A DNA stretch of 64,000 bases from Hungatella sp. UBA3048. Its GTDB lineage: Bacteria > Bacillota > Clostridia > Lachnospirales > Lachnospiraceae. Every line of letters begins with the position of its first letter. The first letter of the stretch is position 1. Below are positions 16,930 to 23,147 of this stretch, one piece after another. A program made the translations under genes and the position numbers. The notes beneath the pieces are model-generated. The model did not search any database, was not told the DNA's origin, and saw only the letters and a list, made by a program, of their open reading frames with translations. The stretch covers positions 106,140 through 170,139 of the forward strand of contig DFCS01000044.1 of assembly GCA_002367105.1 (NCBI GenBank), given 5' to 3'.

Positions 16930-18591
16930 ATGGCAGTTGTTACTATAAACGGTGTTGAAAAGCAATACCCAATTGGCACGTCTTATCAAGATATTGCTAA
17001 AGAATATCAGCCCCAGTATGAAAATGATATCTTACTGGTCAGCATAAACGGTAAATTAAGTGAGCTCCATAAAAAAGTCCAGTTCGACTGCAGCCTTCGT
17101 TTCTTTACAGGGAAAGATCAGCCCGGAATACAGACTTATCACAGAAGCGCTATATTTGTTATGATGAAAGCCTTTTACGATGTGGCCGGCGCAGAAAATA
17201 TTGAAAAAGTGACTGTGGATTTTTCTCTTGGAAAAGGCTATTATATGCAGGCTCACGGAAAGATAGGACTGACTGAGGAACTGCTATCCCGGGTAAAAGC
17301 CCGCATGCAGGAGTATGTGGGGCAAAAAATCCCGATTATGAAACGGAGCGTAAATACGGACGATGCCATTGATTTGTTTCATAAGCACCGGATGTATGAC
17401 AAAGAAAGACTGTTTCGCTACCGCCGGGTTTCCCGTGTCAATATCTACAGCATAGGCGGCTTTGAAGATTACTATTATGGATACATGGTACAGAATACCG
17501 GATATATTAAGTATTTTGACCTGATTTTACATGACGACGGCTTTATGCTCATGCTGCCCCAGAAGGAAAACCCCAAAGAAGTTCCTGTTTTCGAGCCTGA
17601 AAAGAAGAAGAAGCTGTTCCGGGTGCTGAAGGAGAGTGTAAAATGGGGGGAACGGCTGAATGTGTCCCATGTAGGCGCTCTGAATGAAGAAATAGCATCG
17701 GGCAATATCAATGAACTGATTTTAATTCAGGAAGCCTTACAGGAAAAGAAAATTGCTGAGATCGCGGAACGGATAGGCGCCGACAGGAGCAAAAAATTTG
17801 TTATGATCGCCGGGCCGTCCTCGTCCGGAAAAACCACATTTTCCCATCGGCTGTCCGTTCAGCTAAAGGCTCAGGGAATGATTCCTCATCCCATTGCAGT
17901 GGACGATTATTTTGTTAATCGGGTAGACAGTCCGAAAAATCCGGACGGAAGCTACAATTATGAGGTCCTGGAAAGCCTGGATATTGAACAGTTCAATAAA
18001 GACATGACGGCTCTTCTGGCCGGAGAAACAGTGGAAATGCCGCGGTACCAATTTAAAACAGGAGTCAGGGAGTATAGAGGCGATTATCTCAAACTGGGAG
18101 AAGATGATATCCTGGTTATCGAAGGGATCCATTGCTTAAATGACAGGCTCTCCTATACCCTGCCAAAGAATAGTAAATTCCGAGTATATGTAAGTGCACT
18201 GACTCAGTTGAATATTGATGAACACAACCGGATTCCAACAACCGATTGCCGCCTGATCCGGCGGATGGTACGGGATGCCAGAACAAGAGGTGCTTCTGCG
18301 CAGGATACCATACGCATGTGGCCGGCGGTGAGAGCAGGAGAGGAAGAGTATATTTTCCCCTTCCAGGAGTCTGCGGATATGATGTTTAACTCAGCTACGG
18401 TCTATGAACTGGCTGTGCTGAAGCAGTATGCAGAACCGCTGTTATTCGGCATTCCAAGAGAATCCCAGGAATATATGGAAGCAAAGCGTCTGTTAAAATT
18501 CTTGGATTATTTTCTTGGGGTCAATTGTGAAGATATCCCCCGCAATTCCATTGTCAGAGAATTTATTGGAGGAAGCTGTTTTAAGGTTTAA
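16930..18591 (+). CDS. Uridine kinase-like nucleoside kinase with N-terminal TGS/threonyl-tRNA synthetase-like region
   Basis: 553-residue fusion typical of clostridia. The first 60 residues resemble a TGS domain, residues about 60-270 resemble the threonyl-tRNA synthetase second-additional domain, and the C-terminal half is a uridine kinase/PRK-type P-loop kinase. The Walker A motif is GPSSSGKTTF (about 296-305), followed by HPIAVDDYFVNR and IEGIHCLND. It probably phosphorylates a nucleoside in the cytosol; the substrate and the role of the synthetase-like part are unknown. AAGGAGG lies 6 bases before the ATG, and it closes the dgt-to-kinase run. Confidence 0.87.
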   Translation: MAVVTINGVEKQYPIGTSYQDIAKEYQPQYENDILLVSINGKLSELHKKVQFDCSLRFFTGKDQPGIQTYHRSAIFVMMKAFYDVAGAENIEKVTVDFSLGKGYYMQAHGKIGLTEELLSRVKARMQEYVGQKIPIMKRSVNTDDAIDLFHKHRMYDKERLFRYRRVSRVNIYSIGGFEDYYYGYMVQNTGYIKYFDLILHDDGFMLMLPQKENPKEVPVFEPEKKKKLFRVLKESVKWGERLNVSHVGALNEEIASGNINELILIQEALQEKKIAEIAERIGADRSKKFVMIAGPSSSGKTTFSHRLSVQLKAQGMIPHPIAVDDYFVNRVDSPKNPDGSYNYEVLESLDIEQFNKDMTALLAGETVEMPRYQFKTGVREYRGDYLKLGEDDILVIEGIHCLNDRLSYTLPKNSKFRVYVSALTQLNIDEHNRIPTTDCRLIRRMVRDARTRGASAQDTIRMWPAVRAGEEEYIFPFQESADMMFNSATVYELAVLKQYAEPLLFGIPRESQEYMEAKRLLKFLDYFLGVNCEDIPRNSIVREFIGGSCFKV

Positions 18592-18641
18592 AACAGAAAG
18601 TAGCTTTACAAATAAAGAAATGTATGATATGTTAGTATAGC

Positions 18642-18724
18642 TTATGAGAAGCTGTCTTTTTCGCTTCTCATAAATAGGTGTTTTTTAGCACCGTCCATCC
18701 GATTATGAAAACAGTTTTTTCATA
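18642..18724 (+). repeat. Structured leader element, copy 2 (before rnpB)
   Basis: TTATGAGAAGC/GCTTCTCATAA (18642-18672) forms a perfect 11-bp stem. Then come GGTG/CACC (18676-18691), the same core GTCCATCCGA (18692-18701) as at 10336, and TTATGAAAA/TTTTCATAA (18702-18724). The first stem may also end the upstream kinase transcript, though it lacks a T tract. Confidence 0.55.
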
Positions 18725-18732
18725 ATATAGTT

Positions 18733-19080
18733 TTGAGTAAGACAAATGGCCGCAGCTGCAAAGCCGAAAGGCTGCAGGTGAGGAAAGTCCGGGCTTCACA
18801 GGGCAGGATGCCAGATAACGTCTGGCGGAGGCGACTCCAGGGAAAGTGCAACAGAAATATACCGCCGCTTAATGCGGTAAGGGTGGAAAGGTGGTGTAAG
18901 AGACCACCGCCCTTCTGGTAACAGGAGGGGTCCATGTAAACCCCATCCGAAGCAAGACCGAACAGGGAGCATAAGGCGGCCCGTCTGCTCCCGGGTAGGT
19001 CGCTTGAGCCTGCTGGTGACGGCAGGCCTAGATAGATGGCCATTCAACGACATAACCCGGCTTATCGTCTTGCTCAAAAC
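18733..19080 (+). ncRNA. rnpB: RNase P RNA
   Basis: Catalytic RNA of RNase P, which matures tRNA 5' ends. Recognised from conserved cores: GAGGAAAGTCCGGGCTTC near the 5' end (CR-I), ACAGAAATATACCGCC, GAAGCAAGACCGAACAG (CR-II/III region), GGTAGGTCGCTTGAG, and the 3' block GGCCATTCAACGACATAACC. The arrangement looks like the ancestral A-type architecture rather than the Bacillus B-type. Ends are approximate (about 350 bases). A separate terminator follows 65 bases on. Confidence 0.95.
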
Positions 19081-19145
19081 TTAAAGAAGTGTTAATATCC
19101 GGAAAAATCCGGATGAAAACAGACCAAAAAGAGAACTACTCTAAG

Positions 19146-19185
19146 CAGAGCAATAGGATTGATATTCCTATTGCTCTGTTTATTT
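19146..19185 (+). terminator. Rho-independent terminator after rnpB
   Basis: CAGAGCAATAGGA (19146-19158) pairs perfectly over 13 bp with TCCTATTGCTCTG (19166-19178), followed by TTTATTTTT. Confidence 0.85.
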
Positions 19186-19193
19186 TTATGCCA

Positions 19194-19243
19194 AATCCGG
19201 CTTTACCGGATTCCGAAACTCACTAAAGTGAGTTTTCCTTTTT
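19194..19243 (+). repeat. Tandem small palindromes
   Basis: Two adjacent perfect palindromes, AATCCGG/CCGGATT (19194-19212) and AACTCACT/AGTGAGTT (19217-19234), the second followed by TTCCTTTTTTT. Similar small palindromes with TTCGAA-type borders recur at 20427-20491. They may be dispersed intergenic palindromes; the second could also terminate. Confidence 0.45.
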
Positions 19244-19421
19244 TTGAATGGCTGATCTATTCGTTAGAGTCCAAGGATAAGTATAATGTGGCAGCAGGAC
19301 CTGGCACTACTCATTTACTGTTGTTTTTGAATATAAAAAATCAGCTACTAGCCGAATCAAGGGAAAAACCCTGGTTTTGTTAATAACTGAATAGAATAGC
19401 TCTGTAACAGTTAAAAATCTC

Positions 19422-19450
19422 TGTACAGCATTGTAAAATTATGGTATTAT
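19422..19450 (+). promoter_or_regulatory. Putative promoter of the toxin mRNA
   Basis: TGTACA at 19422-19427 and TATTAT at 19445-19450, spacer 17. The transcript would have a long (about 175-base) leader before the small ORF. Confidence 0.45.
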
Positions 19451-19549
19451 TATTTTTGTCGAAAGATGTTAGGAGTGTTTGTACATTTATTGTGCGCTGG
19501 AGTTGCTCCTAAGTTTAGATGTTTCACATCACCTTTCTTTATGTGAGGG

Positions 19550-19601
19550 TTGTATGTCCCTGAAAGTCTCATACGTTTATGAGGCTTTCACGGGCATACA
19601 A
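19550..19601 (+). promoter_or_regulatory. Long hairpin in the toxin mRNA leader
   Basis: TTGTATG-CCC-TGAAAG-CTCAT (19550-19572) pairs with ATGAG-CTTTCA-GGG-CATACAA (19579-19601), about 20 pairs with single mismatches, ending 13 bases before the AGGAGG of the small ORF. Structured leaders that limit translation are typical of type I toxin mRNAs. A further stem, TTAGGAG/CTCCTAA, lies upstream near 19470-19512. Confidence 0.55.
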
Positions 19602-19631
19602 TTTTAGCATTATGAGAGGAGGACATCGCCC

Positions 19632-19802
19632 ATGGGTATGAATTTATTATCTACTGTAGGTGTGATAATTGGCATTCTTGCTGGTTTTACCACGATTACT
19701 ACAGGTATCTGTGCTTTTGTGAGATACATACGCAAAAGAAAAGGCTCGTCTGATGCTGGAACATCTGACAAGCCGAAGGGTGATTGCATAAGCAATCATT
19801 AA
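19632..19802 (+). CDS. Small hydrophobic peptide, candidate type I toxin
   Basis: 56-residue peptide. GAGGAGG lies 10 bases before the ATG at 19632 (GTA-rich context, an internal ATG follows two codons later). Residues 5-31 form one membrane helix (STVGVIIGILAGFT...GICAFV), then a basic RYIRKRK stop-transfer and a hydrophilic tail ending in CISNH. This is the build of membrane-acting type I toxins. Support comes from context: a long structured leader and a convergent antisense RNA from a strong promoter whose terminator lies inside the 3' coding part. No family recognised for certain; toxicity is inference. A relic of a second copy lies at 20286-20390 on the other strand. Confidence 0.65.
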   Translation: MGMNLLSTVGVIIGILAGFTTITTGICAFVRYIRKRKGSSDAGTSDKPKGDCISNH

Positions 19803-19841
19803 TGGCATGAAGAGACACCTTAGGGTGTATTTTCTATTGTT
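19735..19841 (-). ncRNA. Candidate antisense antitoxin RNA
   Basis: About 107 bases, read leftward from the promoter at 19848-19876. In RNA order: hairpin ACACC/GGTGT, hairpin GATTGC-TTAT-GCAATC, and a terminator in which GGCTTGTCAGATG pairs with CATCAGACGAGCC, followed by TTTTCTTTT (plus-strand 19734-19774). It is fully complementary to the last ~23 codons and stop of the toxin mRNA. An independent inverted copy at 20245-20355 has the same three-part plan, which supports a real RNA gene. Confidence 0.65.
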
Positions 19842-19847
19842 AATTAA

Positions 19848-19876
19848 ACTATAACAAAATTCTTTGACTCTGTCAA
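19848..19876 (-). promoter_or_regulatory. Promoter of the antisense RNA
   Basis: On the minus strand, TTGACA (19871-19876) and TATAGT (19848-19853) with a 17-base spacer: a near-consensus promoter, stronger than that of the toxin, as expected for an antitoxin RNA. Confidence 0.75.
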
Positions 19877-19945
19877 TAATCTCCCTTCAACTGTTCTACA
19901 TAAATATTATGATAATTTTTCTTTAAAATAACATCTAATCTATCA

Positions 19946-20149
19946 GATTTTCTATTCTATTCGGTTATCAGAGTACGATACACACATAGTCTACAGGAGT
20001 ACATTCAATGCAGGCCTGTATAGCTATAAGAGCAGATTCCTTAAATAAGCTTGATCACAAGTTTGCTTACATCGAAGATGAGTAACATTAGTTCCTTGCA
20101 GCACAGATGAATGTGCAAGCGCATAGATAACTGAATAGAATAGAAAATT
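19946..20149. repeat. 24-base inverted repeat pair flanking 156 bases
   Basis: 19946-19969 and 20126-20149 are inverted copies matching at 22 of 24 positions (GATAAC.GAATAGAATAGAAAAT). A third partial copy, ATAACTGAATAGAATAG, lies at 19383-19399 just before the toxin promoter. The interior has no gene. It could be a miniature mobile element or debris of toxin-locus duplication. Confidence 0.5.
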
Positions 20150-20209
20150 TGACTAGTTTAGAGTTATACTTAAATAAATCTGACATACTATTAAGCTAAA
20201 TGGAGATAA

Positions 20210-20238
20210 TTGACATGTTCAAAAGAATCTGATATAGT
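20210..20238 (+). promoter_or_regulatory. Promoter of the orphan antitoxin-like RNA
   Basis: TTGACA (20210-20215) and TATAGT (20233-20238), spacer 17: identical hexamers and spacing to the cis antitoxin promoter. Confidence 0.75.
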
Positions 20239-20244
20239 TGTAGT

Positions 20245-20355
20245 ATAAAAAGAAGCAGCACCATATAGGCACTGCTTCACACCATTTAGCGATTGCTTGT
20301 GCAATCACAACCAGGCTTGTCAGATGCGCCAACATCTGGCAGGCTTTTTCTTTTA
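20245..20355 (+). ncRNA. Orphan inverted copy of the antitoxin RNA
   Basis: About 110 bases. Hairpin GAAGCAG/CTGCTTC, hairpin GATTGC-TTGT-GCAATC, then terminator GGCTTGTCAGATG / CATCTGGCAGGCT with TTTTTCTTTT. Same plan, spacing and much of the sequence as the antisense RNA at 19735-19841, but on the opposite strand and without an intact toxin opposite it. Its sequence is still largely complementary to the live toxin mRNA, so it could act in trans. Confidence 0.6.
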
Positions 20356-20390
20356 GCAGATTCAGCTTTTTTAGCTTTTATGTATCCATA
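20286..20390 (-). pseudogene. Relic of a second toxin gene (C-terminal tail only)
   Basis: On the minus strand, 34 codons read YGYIKAKKAESAKRK... ending GASDKPGCDCTSNR and stop. This matches the tail of the live toxin (KRKGSSDAGTSDKPKGDCISNH), but an in-frame stop lies just upstream and the membrane helix is gone. So the toxin decayed while its antitoxin RNA (20245-20355) kept an intact promoter and terminator. Confidence 0.6.
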
Positions 20391-20426
20391 GGATCAAATC
20401 CTGCAAACTTGACTTGTTGAGGTTCG

Positions 20427-20491
20427 AAATCCGACAAAGTCGAATTTGCAAATCCCGCTCTGTGTGAGTTCGAATCCACTGAAAGTGGATT
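20427..20491. repeat. Paired small palindromes
   Basis: AAATCCGAC/GTCGAATTT (20427-20447, one mismatch) and AATCCACT/AGTGGATT (20473-20491, perfect), each preceded by TTCGA. Same style as 19194-19234. Confidence 0.4.
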
Positions 20492-20603
20492 TGCTTCTGG
20501 CGCTGTATTTGGACTGTATTTGTCCCCAAAAAAGAGAATACAATGGAGAATCAGTTTATGCAATGTCTCTGTTCCTTATCAGAGCAAATCATATGGAAAG
20601 AAT

Positions 20604-20644
20604 AAAAAACTGCCTTCCTTTTATTCAGGGAAGGCAGTTTTTGA
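20604..20644 (-). terminator. Terminator of pyrBI (palindromic)
   Basis: AAAAACTGCCTTCC and GGAAGGCAGTTTTT pair perfectly around a 9-base loop, directly after the pyrI stop. A-tract and T-tract on opposite sides make it usable in both directions. Confidence 0.85.
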
Positions 20645-20645
20645 A

Positions 20646-21071
20646 TTATTTTGAATACTTTTCTTCGCAATACCTGCAGCGGTAAACTTCTTTCTGTTCA
20701 TCGGCAAGATAGAATACATGAGGAAGCCCCTGCTCGATGGAGGTAATGCAGCGGGGGTTTTTGCATTGTATCACGTTGGTGATCTTATTAGGAAGGCTTA
20801 AGGTTTTCTTTTCCGCAATCAGGTTATCCTTTATAATGTTAACCGTAATGTTATGGTCAATGTATCCCAGGATGTCTAAATCAATGTGGTCTAAGCCGCC
20901 TTCAATTTTTATGATGTCCTTTTTTCCCATCTTATTGCTTCTTGCATTTTTAATGATGGCAACCTGACAATCCAGCTTGTCCAGACCCAGGTTATAATAG
21001 ATTTCCAGGCTTTTGCCGGCTTCAATGTGGTCTAATACGATACCTTCTTTTAATCCGCTGATATTTAACAT
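20646..21071 (-). CDS. pyrI: Aspartate carbamoyltransferase regulatory subunit
   Basis: 141-residue regulatory chain of aspartate transcarbamoylase, which binds CTP/ATP and adjusts the catalytic trimers. The N-terminal nucleotide-binding domain is followed by the zinc domain with all four ligands, CKNPRC (C-x4-C) and CRYC (C-x2-C), near the C-terminus. The start overlaps the pyrB end by 7 bases, so the pair is translationally coupled. Confidence 0.95.
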   Translation of the reverse strand: MLNISGLKEGIVLDHIEAGKSLEIYYNLGLDKLDCQVAIIKNARSNKMGKKDIIKIEGGLDHIDLDILGYIDHNITVNIIKDNLIAEKKTLSLPNKITNVIQCKNPRCITSIEQGLPHVFYLADEQKEVYRCRYCEEKYSK

Positions 21072-21988
21072 GATTTTTCTACCTCCAGTAATGTCATGAT
21101 AAGAGCCATACGCACATACACGCCGTACTGTGCCTGCTTAAAGTAAGCAGCTCGGGGATCCTCGTCAACCTCCACTGAGATTTCGTTGACTCTTGGAAGA
21201 GGGTGAAGAACATACATATCTTTTTTCGCCAGTTTCATTTTCTTTTTGTCCAGAATGTAGCAGTCTTTTAAACGGATGTAATCCTCCTCATTAAAGAAGC
21301 GTTCCTTCTGGACGCGGGTCATATAGAGGATATCAAGAGAAGGCATAGCATCGTCAAGGCTGTCCATTTCTACAAATTCAATATTGTTGGCTTTGAGTAC
21401 ATCTTCTCGGATGTATTCAGGCACCCGTAGCTCTGGGGGGGAAATTAAGATGAATTTGATGTTTTCGTAACGTACAAGAGCGTTAATCAGAGAGTGAACC
21501 GTGCGGCCAAATTTTAAGTCGCCACAGAGGCCAATGGTCAGATCATTCAAACGGCCTTTTAAAGAATTGATGGAAAGCAGATCAGTTAGGGTCTGGGTCG
21601 GATGCTGGTGGCCTCCGTCACCGGCATTGATTACCGGAATGCTGGAATGGTTGGCAGCTACCAGTGGAGCCCCTTCCTTTGGATGTCTCATGGCACATAT
21701 GTCTGCGTAGCAGGAGAGAACCCGAATGGTATCAGCAACACTTTCTCCTTTTGCGGCAGAACTGGAGTCGGCAGAAGAAAAGCCTAGTACACTGCCGCCC
21801 AGATTTAACATGGCAGCCTCGAAACTCAAACGAGTTCTTGTACTTGGCTCATAAAATAATGTCGCTAATTTTTTTCCATCGCATACATGAGAATATTTTG
21901 GAAGATTTTCTTCGATATCTTTCGCCAGGTCTAAGAGTTGTCCTGTCTCTTCCACACTAAAGTCTAACGGGTTAAGTAAATGTCTCAT
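21065..21988 (-). CDS. pyrB: Aspartate carbamoyltransferase catalytic subunit
   Basis: 307-residue catalytic chain, condensing carbamoyl phosphate and aspartate in pyrimidine synthesis. The carbamoyl-phosphate loop PSTRTRLSFE (about 48-57) and the HPTQTLTDLLSI motif (about 127-138) are intact, as is the LPRVNEI aspartate-site loop near 258. It has its own promoter and a short leader with AAGGAGA 6 bases before the ATG. No PyrR-type attenuator is visible in the 43-base leader, so control may be through the PyrI subunit. Confidence 0.96.
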   Translation of the reverse strand: MRHLLNPLDFSVEETGQLLDLAKDIEENLPKYSHVCDGKKLATLFYEPSTRTRLSFEAAMLNLGGSVLGFSSADSSSAAKGESVADTIRVLSCYADICAMRHPKEGAPLVAANHSSIPVINAGDGGHQHPTQTLTDLLSINSLKGRLNDLTIGLCGDLKFGRTVHSLINALVRYENIKFILISPPELRVPEYIREDVLKANNIEFVEMDSLDDAMPSLDILYMTRVQKERFFNEEDYIRLKDCYILDKKKMKLAKKDMYVLHPLPRVNEISVEVDEDPRAAYFKQAQYGVYVRMALIMTLLEVEKSC

Positions 21989-22037
21989 AAGAATCTCCTT
22001 TATCCACTAAATTATGGTTTAAAATTCTATCCCATCT

Positions 22038-22066
22038 ATTATACAGTATTCGTTAGAATATTTCCA
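22038..22066 (-). promoter_or_regulatory. Promoter of pyrBI
   Basis: Minus strand TGGAAA (22061-22066) and TATAAT (22038-22043), spacer 17. Transcript start near 22031. Confidence 0.6.
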
Positions 22067-22225
22067 CACTTTTTTTAAATTTATGATATAATCTTTTCGT
22101 ATGTCATTTTTCCAGTAATTAGCAGCTTCCCTCCTGTAAGGAATATTTAAGGAAGCGTAAGAAAATAAAGAATGACCGATTGAAATATCTTGTTGTATAA
22201 TGTTCATGAAAGCAATGAGCAGTGC

Positions 22226-22335
22226 GAATAGGAGCTAGGACAGATTTTCGTTGTGCCTGCACATAAGAAAATCTGTCCTTGCTCCTATTCATAGGGCGAA
22301 TGCCCGTGAGCCAGGGAACCGTAGGTTCCCTGGCT
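22226..22335 (+). repeat. Three consecutive hairpins in the leader of the ABC operon
   Basis: A 24-bp stem with a single T-T mismatch (arms 22226-22249 and 22267-22290, loop 17), then GGGC-GAAT-GCCC (22294-22305), then a perfect 12-bp stem AGCCAGGGAACC/GGTTCCCTGGCT with a 3-base loop (22309-22335). No T tract follows any of them. They lie between pyrB and the MacB-like operon; function unknown. Confidence 0.6.
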
Positions 22336-22406
22336 GCACTGCGGATTAGCGGACTACCCAAGAGTTACCCGCTTTGCTGCAGACTTATAATAAGGAGGAA
22401 TCTGCT

Positions 22407-23147
22407 TTGAAAAAAGACAAAATACCTATGATTCAGGTCAAGAATCTATACAAGGTATACAAAGTGGGAAACACAAAAGTCTATGCGTTAAACGGCGTGG
22501 ACTTTAGCATATACAAAGGAGAGTTCTGTGCCATCGTAGGCCCTTCCGGCTCCGGTAAATCCACTCTTTTAAATATGCTGGCCGGCCTTGAAAAGCCGTC
22601 AAAAGGAGAGATTGTCATCGGCGGAAACCATATAGAAAAGCTTTCGGAAAATCAGCTGGTATCATTCCGCAGAAAGCATGTGGGTTTTATATTCCAGTCT
22701 TATAATCTATTGCAGACCATGAATGCGGTAGAGAATGTAGCCCTGCCTTTGTCATTCCGGGGGGTATCAAGGAAAGCCAGGAATGAAAAGGCAAAAGAGT
22801 ACATAAAGCTGGTGGGTCTTGAAAAACAGATGAAGCATATGGCCAATGAAATGTCAGGCGGCCAACAGCAAAGAATCGGAATTGCAAGAGCTTTGGCGGT
22901 AAATCCTCAGATCATCTTTGCGGATGAACCCACCGGAAACCTGGATTCCAAGACGACCAGGGAAATTTTAAGCCTGATGCAGAAAATTGTGAGGGAACAG
23001 AATCAGACTCTGGTCATGGTAACTCATGATAATTATATTGCAAAGTTTGCAGACAGACAATTCCATATTGTAGATGGAAAGATCGTTAAAATTGAAGAAC
23101 AGCATCATGAGGTTACAAAGGAGGATATGGAACATGAAGTATGGTAA
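22407..23147 (+). CDS. ABC transporter ATP-binding protein, MacB/LolD type
   Basis: 246-residue ATPase; the TTG at 22407 is chosen because AAGGAGG lies 8 bases upstream. Walker A GPSGSGKST, signature MSGGQQQRIG and Walker B IIFADEPTGNLDS are intact, and the sequence pattern is that of MacB/LolD/FtsE-like ATPases that drive mechanotransmission rather than classic import. It overlaps the next gene by 14 bases and forms an operon with the secreted CARDB-like protein and the FtsX-type permease. This suggests an envelope-stress or peptide-efflux function. Confidence 0.9.
   Translation: MKKDKIPMIQVKNLYKVYKVGNTKVYALNGVDFSIYKGEFCAIVGPSGSGKSTLLNMLAGLEKPSKGEIVIGGNHIEKLSENQLVSFRRKHVGFIFQSYNLLQTMNAVENVALPLSFRGVSRKARNEKAKEYIKLVGLEKQMKHMANEMSGGQQQRIGIARALAVNPQIIFADEPTGNLDSKTTREILSLMQKIVREQNQTLVMVTHDNYIAKFADRQFHIVDGKIVKIEEQHHEVTKEDMEHEVW

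Noticed and set aside
19610..19795. A 61-codon minus-strand frame opposite the small toxin ORF
   Set aside because: It is a shadow: no ribosome site, and the plus-strand frame has AGGAGG, a membrane helix and a homologous relic nearby.
20378..20563. A 61-codon minus-strand frame right of the orphan antitoxin RNA
   Set aside because: Runs through palindromes, no ribosome site, and does not join the toxin relic, which is in another frame.
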